From Silurus meridionalis (Eukaryota; Chordata; Actinopteri; Siluriformes; Siluridae), in the NCBI RefSeq assembly GCF_014805685.1, contig NC_060911.1, positions 13,879,212-13,943,211 of the forward strand: 64,000 bases of DNA, read 5' to 3'. Below are positions 36,266-48,692 of the stretch, in pieces (position 1 is the first letter of the stretch; each line of letters begins with the position of its first letter). A program made the position numbers and the translations under genes. Under the pieces are notes generated by a model that saw nothing but the letters and a program-made list of their open reading frames with translations, did not search any database and was not told where the DNA came from.

Positions 36266-39200
36266 GGGCATCTCCGAGTTTCAATGGTTTGATTTCTGAT
36301 TTTCCGATCTTATGATGATGATGATGATTGCGATACGACAAAATTGTTAAAATATGAATATTTTTCACTTTCGTCTGATCTGTTGGAAATCTGCCAGGAT
36401 GTACGCATCCCCCATTTCAGGCCCTTTAAAGCCCAATTTTAGCTCTTTCTCTCTCCTTTATAACATTGTCGCCGGACAAACAGAGGGTGTCCGGCTTCGA
36501 CCTCCACTCACGAACCGGAGTTTGCCCATGCGCTCGCTGCCACATACATATACTGTACGCTTTATACATTACAGTAGTGTAAATTACTCTGTTTTGCTAA
36601 ACTATCCATATACACTATACCACCCCGTACTGCACGTTTTAACTTAAGTCTGTTCAGCACTTAAATCCTTTAATATCTAAAAAGATTTATGATGAAAGAA
36701 AAAAAAAAAAAAAAAAAAAGAGAAAGAAAGAAAATAAAATCCACTCCGTTTTCCTGCTCTGATCCGCTCCTTCATGAACCATCCGAAATCTCTCAAACAT
36801 CCGCCAGGTGGGTTAATGAGGCTCACCTGAGGCGGTCTGCAGGGTCACACCTGCGGGGATCTGAACAGGGTAGGTGACTCCAGGTGGCAGGGAAAACGTC
36901 GCGATGGTGCCAGGGTTGCTCTGGAAAGGAGAAAATGAAACATCTGGAATTTGAACCATCTGGCCAGCGCTAAAGTGGAGTGTGGAATGCAAAATAAAAT
37001 AAAATCGACCAAATCATAGAAAGACATGAGCGAACTCTACTTTCCTGAGGAAACTCTGATACTTCAGGGTATGTACCAACCTCCTGGAGACCTTCTACTA
37101 CCAGCGTGGTGGTGAGTATAATATTTGTAATGTCAAAGAAAATGAAATATGACTTACAGCTTTCCCTGTGAAACTCTGCTGCCTGACGGGAAGAACACCA
37201 GAAGCTAAAGAAAGAAAACCTGCTTTTAGACACTTAAACAATATTTTATTTATTAAAGAAGACAATTTGTATCTGTTTTAGGGTTTCAAATGTTTTCCAA
37301 CCAGGTTTCTGAATCAAATGCATGGTGTGTTTTTTTTAATTATTAAAAGATTATCGAAAACGAGAAGTAATCTGTACACTGGACTGACCTGTGGATTTCT
37401 GCAGGGTTTGGGAATAATTTGCCGGAAGCTGGAGAACAAAGTTGGATGGATTGATGTTCTCTTTAGCGAAGCCTTCCACCGCTTTCGACTGCAGGACCTT
37501 CGATTCCCAGAGCTATGGGCAGAAACCAACATGCACAGTATCTCAAAACACTCCGCTTTAGCAGTATCTTTCCTCAGCATGAAGAACAGCTTCACACACT
37601 CGCGCCGTTTACTTGCAAAACTCGCCAAAGATGTTCTTCGCTAGGGATTTCTTTACGATCCAGTTCATCCCAGAGCGGTTCAACAGGATTTAGGTGCAGT
37701 GACTGGACAGGTTGTTCCATGGATAGATTGAGAACACTTCAGAAGGAGTTCGATCCCTAAATAACGCGAACAGGGCCATTCCAGACGAAATTGCATGGCG
37801 TTGAAATCGCGTATGGAATGGTTGCCATGTTGGTTAAGGATTCCCTTCACCCCACTGGAATAAGTTTCCAAACCTTCCCTGCTCCTCAAACCATTACACG
37901 TCCACCTCCATGTTTGACTGTGGGGGTGAGGGAGTCATCACATCTTCCCTCCTGGTCTCCGTCTAACACAAGATCTTCTTTAGAGACAAAAATCTCCCAT
38001 TTAGACCTTAAGGCAAGGTTCTTTTTTATTTCTACATTATTTGTACAATAATATTACATGTACATTTGAAATTCCTAAACTCATCCCTATCGTTTTCCCC
38101 CTAACGTTCATCCCTAATGAGCGCCAGGTGCCATGGTGGCGATCCGAGGAGGAAACGTCGAGAGGAACCAGACTCGAAAGGGAACTCGTCTTCGTTTGAG
38201 TGGTAATTTAGAGAGCACCAAAACCTTGTTATTGCTTTATTTACATTTCTATTCCAGTTCAATCATATTGAAATGCTGAATTATGCAATAAGATTTGTTT
38301 TTATTAGTACTATTATTTCTAGCATCTGAGAAAAATGATGCAATTCTAACGTGAAACCAAGAAAACAATCAAGAAAGACTGAAACGGTTGTTTTCTTCCA
38401 TGTCCCATTCAGATTACGTGTCATTTAATGTGCATGCATTTCCTCCAAAGTACAATATAAGGTGACAGAATAAAACTTTTATTTAAACAGCTCCAGCAGT
38501 ATCCACAAACAGCAACATTATTTCATTATTACTGTTTTATGTATCCCATAAGAAAATTGTTCTCATTGACAAGCAAATGTCAACCCCAGCTGTTTTCTTT
38601 TTAATATTATATTCAATATGATTATTTTTTCCTTCCCTCTCACCTGCCTGAGTTCATCAAGCACTCTCTCTTCCACCCCTTCATCGATGAACATCTCTCG
38701 GACGTTCTCGATCACATCGTCGATGATGGATAGGTAGAGTTTAGGCTTTAATAGAAAAAGAAACTGATTACACAGAAAGCCTCAGCAACATTGTGCTCCA
38801 GATGTGTTCGATTCGATTCCTGTTAAAGAGTCGACTCTTTATTTGTCTCCATCCCAAAACTCCAATATGAGACAGCAAACAGTAAGTAACTTTACTATGA
38901 ATTGGTGGGATATATATATATTATATTGCATTATTATTATTATTATTGTTGTTGTTTAGAGTTATGAAAAATGTCGCCAAATTTCAGCCTTCACTATCAA
39001 CTGCACGACATGAGATGGAGGATTCGGTTCATTTTTGAGGAATCGCCTCTTTGAAAGCCCACTCACAGCCTCAAGTATGGATATTAAATCACTAAAATAT
39101 ATGTCTATTTTATTTAAATGTATATATACCTCGGCTTTTGATACCTAGTAAGCAATCTACCTCGTTCTTTTCGACTAATTATGCAATTGACTTTCTTTGG

Positions 39201-40063
39201 AATCGACACTTTTTGGATTTGACTCTCAGCCCCAACGGGGGCATCGCTAAAATCGATAATTTAGGCTTCTGAAACCAACAAAGCAACTGGCAAACGTTTT
39301 AATCCTTTTATTGTATAATTCAATAATTTACTAGTATGTTTCTTCTTATTTTAATAGTTTAATAGTATAATTACTTCAATTTTTTAAGAATCGATTCCTA
39401 TTCGACTCGACACTTTTTGGAATCGACTCCCAGCCTCAAAGGGGACATCAATTCGATAGAATGTGTTATTAAAATATATAACTTAGACTTTTAACACCCA
39501 GAAACCAAATGAACCGCCTGACGTTAACGCCTGACATTTTATCGTATAGTTATATACATTTATATGTATAGTTTATTTTCTTAAAGAAACGATTCCCATT
39601 GCATTCGACTCCCAGGCTCAACAGGGACATCAGTTCGCTATAATATCTGTTTATGAAATAAATATCTGAAGGATTTTATTTAATTTGAAACCTAAAAAGC
39701 AAACTAGCCACTTTTAAACATTTTTATAGCTCATTTCTTTTTTTTTTTTTTTAAAGAATCGACTCTTTGGAATCGACTCTTTTTAGAGTCGATTCCCAGC
39801 CTGACGAAGATATACATTCGCTAAAATGCGTGTTTATTAAATAAATAACTCAGGCTTTTGAACTCTTAAAAGCAAACTAGCCGGTTACACTGTAATTAAC
39901 GTCGGTAAGTAGAGTAAAAAAAAAAAAGTAAAAGAGAAGAAATATACATGACTCGTTATTGGTTACCATTAAGCGAGCGACTCACTGAATGCATGAATGA
40001 ATGAATGAATGAATGAATATATTAATATAAGTTACTTACTAGTATGTTCGAATTTGAGAGCAT
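33648..40063 (-). CDS. gtf2a1l: TFIIA alpha/beta-like factor (ALF), nine coding exons
   Basis: General transcription factor subunit that joins TFIIA-gamma and stabilises TBP on promoters; the mammalian form is germ-cell enriched. Exons in order: 40063-40040, 38745-38644, 37512-37389, 37204-37158, 36920-36827, 35925-35423, 35329 (or 35272)-35060, 33947-33858, 33755-33648. Phases agree throughout, giving 453 or 434 aa (human ALF 478). The N-terminal helical domain starts PKLYLSIIDDVIENVREMF and continues LWESKVLQSKA. The middle has PAGVTLQTASGHFYKVNVPV, diagnostic of the L paralogue rather than GTF2A1, then a run of 11 prolines. An acidic segment with ENEFLG follows. The C-terminal beta-barrel reads FDTENVIVCQYDK, RSKNRWKFYLKDGVMCYGG and ends GEAEW before TGA. 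The first exon (eight codons, MLSNSNIL, strong GTAAGT donor, phase 0) is inferred from splice signals and resemblance to the GTF2A1 N-terminus, and is the least certain part. Confidence 0.92.
34215..34640. repeat. 36-bp minisatellite in gtf2a1l intron 8
   Basis: About 10 diverged units of AGGTATAGAGGCCACACCTC followed by CTTCACCAAGACTGAG. It lies within the intron 35059-33948. Confidence 0.9.
36173..36259. repeat. (CA)n microsatellite, about 43 units
   Basis: The longest dinucleotide run in the window, inside gtf2a1l intron 5. A second (TG)n lies 100 bp away at 36048-36070. Confidence 0.95.
37540..37965 (-). mobile_element. Tc1-like remnant, family B, in gtf2a1l intron 2
   Basis: GATCCAGTTCATCCCAGAGC, GATTTAGGTGCAGTGACTGG and GGAATGGTTGCCATGTTGGT are complements of the 25560-26110 blocks. 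Confidence 0.75.
39035..39900. repeat. Long-period degenerate tandem repeat in gtf2a1l intron 1
   Basis: Five units of roughly 160-200 bp. Each starts with GGAATCGACTC-type words and CCCAGCCTCAACGGGGACAT, then a CTAAAAT..GTTTATTAAATA block and AGCAAACTAGCC. Divergence is high but the order is constant. Confidence 0.75.
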
Positions 40064-40949
40064 TTTTAGGTCTCATTCAGTTAGTATTTCCAGCTCTCTC
40101 TAAACACGGTGTGAACTCAGCAGGTGTAGGACTGTCTGATACCCCACACAGCCGGCCTAATCAGCACAGGAGTCAAACACAAGGAGTCGGTTCATAATTA
40201 CCCGCGCTAACAACGCAGAGTCGAATCCGACTCCGATCCAAACACAGATCGCCTCAAGTTTGCTGCAATCAATTTAATTTTAATGTTACAATTTGTAACA
40301 TAAATACCTAAAATAACCTGGATAAAACATCAGGGACACTGATATAACAAAATCAGTTAAAAAACCATCATTAGTCAGGGATTTAACTAGTTCGTATTAA
40401 TAAGCAAACCAAATGCTACATAAAAATGGTGGTTAATAATCAAATTTCTGCCATAAACTACTAATAAACGTGTCCGTTTCTTGTTCACAAATCATTCCAA
40501 AAACATACCGTACTTGAAATATTGAGCAAGATTTTCTTTTGTGACATGGAAATCCCTTTTTGGGTTTTAAACAGCATTTATTCCACAATTTGCCCTCATT
40601 TAGCGACACGTCTGAGGTAAATGTTAGTCTTCAGGACAGCTTTATCGCGTTTCGCCGTCATTTTACGATCCAGAAAGGCACCGTGCTAAGTATTTAGTCA
40701 TTAAAATGCTATCAACACCTTCGCTAGGCGACTGGGAAACGATGAGGTAGACTGATGAGAATACTTACGCGATCGCTATGCGATGAGACGCGTTTTATAG
40801 GCTCCGTTTAAATAGATACAATAAAACCGTGTGAATGAAATCACATTTCAACGGCGGTGGGCCGTGAATTTCACCCCTAGGCCTCCAGTGGGATGCTACC
40901 CGAATCGATACACCTCTCAATACCATCATTACGACACCCCAACTATAGA

Positions 40950-41330
40950 AACGATCAACATTAGAGAGAAACGCAGTATAACGATCTGCATCACAGACAG
41001 AAATCTTATAGAGTGTGAATGAAGGTCTTTACTAAAGCGAGAAACCCAGTGAACACTATTCAACACGTCTCCTTTCGCTGTAGCCACAACCGCCCCACTC
41101 GTAGACATCATCTCGAGCAGAAACATCGAGATTAGCCTCATAAAATGGCCGTGTATTTTTTTAAATGTGCATTGTGGTTTTCCTGGGGATTTAAAGCAAA
41201 TTGTGTTTTTGTGCAGAATCTAGCGGGAAAAAGAAAAAGTATATAGGAAAAGGTTATCCAACTGTTTTTAACTGTTTGGTCCGACCTTGTAAATGTTCTT
41301 GTAATTTTTTGTTTCTCAGCCATTGTGAAA
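40950..41330 (-). repeat. Dispersed repeat, copy homologous to 50490-50740
   Basis: Complement reads CATTTTATGAGGCTAATCTC, ATGTTTCTGCTCGAGATGAT and TAAGATTTCTGTCTGTGATG. The 50.5-kb copy has the same blocks in the same order. Confidence 0.7.
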
Positions 41331-42129
41331 TGAAAAGCAGCTATTAAATCCTCAGTGATATATTTGAGATCGCGCCACGGATCTAGTTTACAAAACTCTG
41401 ACTAGTCCTCTCTCCGACCGTCCAATCGAAGGACGTGAAAAATTCGACGTTATTGGGACACCTGCTAGATGGCCCCCGGACTCAGCGACTCACAATCTGA
41501 TTGGTTAAAGCAACAGAAGCCCCTGAGAAGCTTTAGAGAAGTCCTTGCTGGCCCTGATGGCCCTTCGGTGCATTTCAACTAGACTTAAATGTAATCAGAC
41601 AAACGTCAGCACTCGATCCGTTACATCATGACTCGTGAACACAGAGCTGTCTGAATTAATTTTTTATTCATTTCTAAAATTATATTACTTTCAAAAGTTG
41701 CGAATACAAACAAACAAGGTTTTAAACATGGTATAACGTGTTTTATGTATGGGAGTATGGGAGTCCAGGAGACCAGCTATAACGGAGACATTTATTGTTA
41801 GTAACGTAGCTATTATAGTATTAAAATGATTATTACAACACTGCGACAAAATATTTCACGAAAATCTCAGGGAATGTTTTAAAAACTTTAGGAGGTAGAG
41901 TATTTATTTTTATGCGAATTTGTTATTTATTGCTAAATCCATAACCCACATTGTCCGATTATCTCAAATGTTACCAGTGCTCTCGCAGTAGGTCATAAGA
42001 GGGGTTTAATATCCATCGCATCCTTCTGAAATGTATAATAGATAAATGTGCAAATATGGTAGGCTGCTGCATTTGTACGGTCATTACGCTGCACACGTTC
42101 ACACGCTGTATTCATTCGTTTAAAGGTTG

Positions 42130-42790
42130 ATTTTAATACGTATATGCAGATTTCTGTGAAAAATGGAAAGTTTTTTTTTATGGTTCTTGAGAGACACATG
42201 CGTGTTCCTTTTGGTACTGACCAAACCAATCTAGAAATGTCCAGCTGTTCCGGTTTATTCTCGTTGAAAAATCCATTTCTTAGCACGGAGAACCGCTTTG
42301 CACGCTTTTGGCAGTTTGTTTCTCCAAAAGTTCCCCCTGAAATGCTTTTGCCGAGATTTATTTTACAATCCAGTTCATCTTAGAGCAGTTCGATCGGATT
42401 TAGGTGCGGTGACTGGGCAGGTCATTCCACGGACAGACACACACAGACAGACAGACAGACAACTTAGACTCTAAAACGATTCGTACTCTTCATCGTCTTG
42501 TCATACAGTGAAGTCGTTCCAATGATCGGAATTGCATGGCGTAATGGTGAAGTATGGAATGGTTGCCAGGTTGGTTCAGGATTCCTTTCGCCCCACTGGA
42601 ATAAGTCTCCAAACCTCCCTGCTTTAAAACAACCCCAAACCATTAAACTTACATGCATCACCACTGTGATCTCCACAGGTACTCCACAGAATTTTCTTCC
42701 ACTCATTCACTGTCCAATGTGTGTCCTTTCCTTTTTATCTAAACAAAAGGAACATTCCCATTTCTCAAAAACCATAAAAAGACTCCACAC
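42130..42790 (-). mobile_element. Tc1-like remnant, family B
   Basis: The longest minus-strand family B copy: GATCCAGTTCATCTTAGAGC, GGTGCGGTGACTGGGCAGGT, GGTTGCCAGGTTGGTTCAGG and ATAAGTCTCCAAACCTCCCT. The frame is broken. Confidence 0.75.
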
Positions 42791-42948
42791 CTTTCCTATT
42801 TCTAATCCTGCTGAATTGTGTGTTGATCTTAAGACCAGAGTAAAGACTAAGAACATTTCACGTGTCTGCTTTAAGTGCATGCTGATTATTCATTAGTGCG
42901 GGTATGCAAGTCTTTTTTTTGTGTTTTCTTGCTCTCAAACGCTTCCGA

Positions 42949-45900
42949 TCACTGCGTCGCACAGCTCGTTGGTTTCTGCGCATCTGCCTCGATTAGCTTT
43001 TTCTCGATTTCCACCTACAAGCAGAAAGAAAAAAAGAAAAAAAAAAAAACAGGAAATCAGCCGCGTACCGAATTAACGTCACTGAGGCGTTCGTTTCTAC
43101 AGACAGATTGATTTCGCTTCTCGGATTTTACCTGGCATCGATAAAAGCTCCTGTAGCTGATGTGTTTCTGAGGCTGAATGTCGCTTTCTGTTCCCAAAGA
43201 CTTTACCCTCGTATTTGAAGCGACCGTATCTGCCACCTCACACTCCACGGTGATGAATGGGAACCAGTCGGTGGGGATCTCTTGGTCCGACGCCAGCTCC
43301 AGCTTACAGGAGAAGCAGTGGGGATGGTCTGCTGCTGTGAGGGAATGAATAAGTAGAAGAAATGAAAAGTTGGTATGTTATACCACTAGAGGGAGTATAG
43401 AGCAAGCATGACTATGAGACTATGAGAGGAAGCCTTTAGTGCGAAGCAGCTCAAAAGTTCACTGAGAACTCACGACCTTGCTCAAGACACTTCGTTGGAA
43501 AATTCCCCAAATACTGGTCACTAAAACTTTTAACCAAAGCACAGGGGTCCTACACTTCCCTGAAGATCATATTTAACATTTGAAATAATGATTTTCAATT
43601 CCAACAATGCCATGGGTTATGTGAAAATCTCTAATATTTGTCAGAATCAGAATCTTGGAAGTTTTCCACGTGTTCAGTCGCACGGTAGTGTCACCTTTTG
43701 GCCGTGACCACACTGAGACGACGTTTTTCGGTCAAACGAAAACGTAGCTTTTTGAACACGCTCTCTTGGAAACATTTTTTTGTTGACACGGAACGTTTTT
43801 AGACAAAAACTAAAAAGTCAACTGTATCCGGATTAGTGTAGGCGTAGCATTTGTTTTATTTAAAAAATGTGGTTTTATAACATCTTAATTTTATATTATA
43901 GAAAACCGAATAGGCCTCAGCACTCACCCCTTAATACTCATCAACACCTTGAAATCATTTAAATCAAATCCCATATTTTTTCCCAAAATGTGTAAGAACC
44001 CTGAAAGCAACCAATGCCCTAATAGACAACAAATATATTACATAATGTTTGCATTGGTGTCATTTGGTCACCTTGTTTTTTTTAAGGTACCAGCACGATA
44101 ACAGACTCAGCAAAATATCGTCTAATTATCGTTATCGATAATATAATTTTTTGTCAATATCGCATACGAACTGCTATTATGTCAAATTATGCAAAAAATA
44201 TGAAAATGAACACACTCAGGTAGTCTTCGAGCTTGAAACTCATCGAAACATGGCATAGTTAAAACCTGAGATATTGCAGGCTTTTTTCTTACCCGTGTTC
44301 TTAGCAGGAAACTTGTCAATCCTCCAAACAATGGCTCCATAGACGTTCTCGTACTTCACAGTACCGACAGTCACCTGCATGACGGGATGAGAATCGGTGA
44401 GATTTACCGAGCCCAGGCAGGCGTTTCTGTTCATACGGGCCTTGATGGATTTCTGCCAGAGCAGCGAGATGGTTCGAGGCACCTTCACCCAATCCCCAGG
44501 CAGCGGGACCTGGATCAGGACATTTTCGCAAAGCGTTTCCGAATGCACCACGGGCGACGAAGAAAAGGACGACTGCATGTTTAGAAAGGCTTGTAGCTCC
44601 AGGTAGGCGCCTTGAACAGTGACCGTAGCCTTCACCGAGAAAGGCAAGTCTTCACAGTTAAGCGATACGGTCCTGTAGCGGCCAAGTTCCACTCTGCAGG
44701 CGTCAGGGGGCGAGAACTTGATCAACCTAGTGTCTTCGAATTCAGCCTCCCGCACAGACCTGTGAAAGCGATAGTCGGCGATCTCCATCCATGCTTCGTC
44801 CTCTTCAGAGCCGTAATTAGAATCTTTGCTCAAAAGCCCGAGGTCATTCAGGGCCAAGAAACATTCGGCCGCACCGTTGATGAAGGCCAAGCAGTGGAAT
44901 CGCGTGATGGCCGCACGTTCCACGATGGCTCCGTCTTTATCTACTCGCATCCAGATATGGTCTGCGATCTGCAAGGACAACTCTTGTTCCTCATAATGCT
45001 TCTGTTGCTTCAGGGGACCGGGTAATTTCATCAGCTCCTCCTCGAGGGACACCAGCAAGTCCTCCAAGTCTCCGTAGTCCGTCGTGCCAAACTTCAACAG
45101 CTGCTCCGCTTCGGCTTCGTGAGTCACCTCGGGTTTAGGGTGGTATCGCTTTCGTTCGACGTACGACACGTGTTCGATCTTCAGCGTCGCGATTTTGCGT
45201 GGCTCGCCATAGCTTTCCAGTTTGGGGCCTGAAAGATAGCAGCTGGAATTCAGTTGGAACTCTTTGAAGGGTTTCTCCAAGCCTTTTTCATAATACATTT
45301 GGAGAATGGCCCCTGGGAGCAGCTGCAGGTATATAGGGCCCCATTGGCGGGATGACATACGGTTCTTTTTCTCTGGGATCCTCAGCATTAATGACCAACC
45401 GTGCCTCCTCTGGCTGAGGAACAGTCCCTGTGGAACAAAGGAAGAAGGGCCTTTTCTTGCATCAAGATCCTTGAGTTTGCTCACATCCAAATCTCTTTCG
45501 TCTCTCACTTGGTCTTGGTTTTCCTTTGCCTTAAACCGTTCGAGCTTATGGCAGATGTACGAGTAAGAGTTTTGAAGTTGGTCCCGGGGAGGCTCGTAAC
45601 CATCCTTGGTTCGGATAAAGAACCGGGGCAAGCTCGAACCAGGCTCGGAATCTGACGAAGAACTTCCAGAATCTCTCTTGTGCTTGCTCTCCTGACCGGG
45701 ATCTTCATGGAACGCCGAGAAAAAAGTGGATGCCTCAGAAGACGACCGTCTATCAGGAGAAGACAAATTCGTTGACGTGTTGGAGAAACTCCTAAAGACG
45801 TTAGGCGGTCTCAGAGAGTCGTGGTTAAAGGGAGACGGACTACTCGGAGTTTCCCTTACTGGAGTGCACATGGGAGTGTTGCTGGGAACGCATGAGCTCC

Positions 45901-46114
45901 CGTTGAAGCTAAAGTGCATTTGGGGAGATTCCAGTGGACTGGAGAGTCTCCTTGCTGAACTGCCCAAAGGAGGCAGCACCAATTTTAAGCCATTCGGTCG
46001 GGGTATTGATCCAGAACTCGCTGAAGGAGATGCCAAGGTTTTCTGCGGTGATGACTGGGGGGTGCCTTCGTCTTCGAATGTCACCCAGTTAGCTGGATGG
46101 TTCGTTGAACACAT
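42949..46114 (-). CDS. ston1: Stonin-1, endocytic mu-homology adaptor
   Basis: Cytosolic adaptor of the stonin family, related to AP-2 mu and implicated in clathrin-mediated endocytosis. Coding exons: 46114-44293, 43334-43132, 43014-42949, giving 696 aa (human 735). The start is the ATG that opens MCSTN, the same opening as mammalian stonin-1. The TTG six bases upstream is not used. The N-terminal third is Ser/Pro-rich and low complexity. The stonin homology domain follows, with SLMLRIPEKKNRMSSRQWGP and LQMYYEKGLEKPFKEFQL, then KIEHVSYVERKRYHPKPEV. The mu-homology domain fills the C-terminal half (PFSVKATVTVQGAYLELQAF, KARMNRNACLGS, MQVTVGTVKYENVYGAIVW). The last exon is short (VEIEKKLIEADAQ...CATQ). 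Intron 2 is only 117 bp. It lies upstream of gtf2a1l on the same strand with about 2.9 kb between its stop and the gtf2a1l start; mammals make STON1-GTF2A1L read-through transcripts from this arrangement. Confidence 0.95.
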
Positions 46115-48083
46115 TGTCAATATAAGAGAAATTTGTTTGCCTTTTCAGAGTACCTTTTGTAGTGTCCTTCAAGCTAACCCACCATTGGGCGTCATCTGTG
46201 TAAAAACAAGGGCAGAAACGTGCATCAAAAAACACATCACAATATATTGCACAACGTTTTTTTAAAAACGGACGTGACGGAAAAGTTCTCACGATAACGA
46301 GATGCTCCTCATGTTCCAGCTGCACTGTATACAGACTTTACTCAATTGCACGTGTCTGGGTTTGTTTTTTTTAAACTGTTCTTCTGCCAAACATGCAGCT
46401 GGATACAATCATATGCCAAGTTTCTGTTTGCAGATTTCTCACAAGTTTAATAACTGAGAGACACGGAACAAGTGCTTGTGCTCGCTTGGCTTCTTTACTG
46501 GCTGCACCTTGGTCTAAATGCATCCAAGTGGAAACATCTGGATTAGCCATCATTGTAACAGCTGGGAAGGGAGGGAGGGAGGGAAAGGAAGGAACTGTGT
46601 CACAAATCTTGACGATTCAACTTCCACGTGTGATTTAGGCCGCTAAAAATAATAGCCTGATGCAGATGGTCATGGTGCAGACCAAAGGTCCCCAAACTAT
46701 TAAAAGCATTGTTATGATCATAATGAAATTTCTTTATTTCATTTACTTGCTTATGGATATGGTTAGTGAATGAATCAAACAAATAATCAGGCTACGCTAA
46801 TAACTAAAAGTCGACTTATAGTGGATTTTTTTTTAATGCATACTGGATAAAAAATTAAAAAAGACACCATGTAAAATAGAACTGAACTGAAAAAGAAATA
46901 CAATATGTGCTAAAGAAAATTAATAAGAATATATCCATTATCCATATCCACCAACGCTCTCGTGAGGACAGCGGACTGGAAGCCGGAAAAACTATCGGTA
47001 TAGATGTTTTTGCCGATAGCCAATAGTTCCAGCGATCGAGTGTCATTGCCTCGAGCTTTATAGAGCACTCAGGGAAATTTCTGTTTAAAAGACGACCTTT
47101 ATTATTAAATACAGATATGATATGAGTTGTTCAGGGGGCCATTACAAAAGTGGGGGCAGGCTGTATGATTGGGGACCCCTGGTGTATAGGGATCAAGGTC
47201 TGGCAGAGTCAAAAATCTTTACAACTGTAGATCTGCCAAGAATTTTTATTGTATTTTCCAATAATAAGACTAAAAACCTCTTTGTTGCTGAAACGTAATC
47301 ATTTGTACATCTTGATTGGAGCGACTATACTGTAGTATATGCATATACTGTTGACGAATTCTTGCTATAGTATCGTTTTAGTATCCAAAAGACCACGCAA
47401 GTTCAACAATCTGACCGTGTTGCGGTTATTTTAAAATACAGGCCGTTAGCCGCATTGCCTTGAGACGGAGTAGGTCATTAAACAAAAAGAGAGGAAAAAA
47501 ACAAAGTGCCGGATCGTTCTTTCTCTGCGGGAGCAAGCCGTAAACATTGAGCTGACATGAGCAGCATCAGCGAGCCTCTGCGGCACAGAAACGCTGCGAG
47601 TGGGCAGAAAAGAAATGAGAGGTTACAGAATCGTCTGAGGCTCCGAGACACATTCCTGGCATTCCTCTGGGACGCTCGGCATGGACGAAGGAAATACCAT
47701 CCCACAACAATTCTGACAAACCCGTGCACTGAACATCGTCGCTGTGGCCTTCTGACATGAAATGGTTTTAAGTTTCTTGACAATTGGAGTAGTACTCAAG
47801 CGCCTTTGAAAAACCGACTGGCGATGACAAACCTTATTGTATATTTCTGTCCTGAACAATGCATCAAGCTCATGTGAAACATATGACTAGTGAGCTCGTG
47901 GTGAGGAAGTGTTACTCATCGAATCGTACACGTGTGTGGAATTTTAACAAAAAATGAGAGGCCTTTGAAGGACCTGTGGAGGACCTGTGGAGGAAGGAAC
48001 TATACAGCAATTAAGGACCTTGGTCAAGAGCCCAACCGTGTCAGATTGGAAGTTCTGGGGCTTGAACCCTCAACCAAACTGGG

Positions 48084-48330
48084 GAGGTGGTAGCTCAGTG
48101 GTTAATGCTCTGGGTTACTCATCGAGGAATCAACACCGGGGTTTGCCAAGCTGCCACTCTTGGGCCATTGAGCAAGGCCCTTAACCCTCTGTGCTCCAGG
48201 GGGCGCTGTATTGTGGCTGACCCTGGGCTCTGTCCCCAGGTTCTAAACAAACTGGGATTTGCGAAGAGAAGAATTTGTCTGTGCTGTAATGTTTATGTGA
48301 CGAATAAAGTCTCTTCTATTAACCCTCCTG
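48084..48330 (+). mobile_element. Mermaid-like tRNA-derived SINE, near full length
   Basis: Head GGTGGTAGCTCAGTGGTTAA (A-box-like), body CCATTGAGCAAGGCCCTTAA, GCTCCAGGGGGCGCTGTATT and GTGGCTGACCCTGGGCTCTG, tail TGTGCTGTAATGTTTATGTG and AATAAAG. The best preserved SINE in the window. Family name from memory. Confidence 0.85.
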
Positions 48331-48645
48331 ATCAGTAACTCCCCACCCAATGAGCTACTAATCAGCAAAACCAATGAATCAGTCGACCTCTAATACACAC
48401 ACACGAAATGATTACATGCCGACAGTATTAATCAGAAGGAAAAAAAATGCTGACGTAAACCTAACTTCATCTCGAACCCGAGGCAGAAGTGCTTATTATA
48501 GCGTCGAAAGCTACAATGAGCACGGGTTTAAATAAGAACTTGCTGAAGGTGGAGCCACATCCAGATAATGACAGGGTTCCAAAGTGCTGAACACTGAAAC
48601 TATCATCTAGGCTTCCAGATGAAGAGCTCCGGGTTTCATGCACGC

Positions 48646-48646
<1 letters not shown>

Positions 48647-48688
<42 letters not shown>
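48647..48688. repeat. (CA)n microsatellite
   Basis: About 20 CA units. Confidence 0.95.

Positions 48689-48692
<4 letters not shown>

Larger units (their letters stand above)
40064..42948. other. Region between ston1 and gtf2a1l
   Basis: The presumed gtf2a1l promoter lies here. It also holds dispersed-repeat copies (40490-40690, 40950-41330) and a family B Tc1 remnant (42130-42790). I see no further exon. Confidence 0.5.

Noticed and set aside
46118..46120. TTG start six bases before the ston1 ATG
   Set aside because: The conserved stonin-1 opening MCSTN begins at the ATG at 46114. Non-ATG initiation is not needed.
47478..47859. Overlapping frames in a GC-richer patch, possible gene
   Set aside because: No domain, no splice context and no codon pattern that I can defend. 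It could be a ston1 upstream exon or an old repeat.
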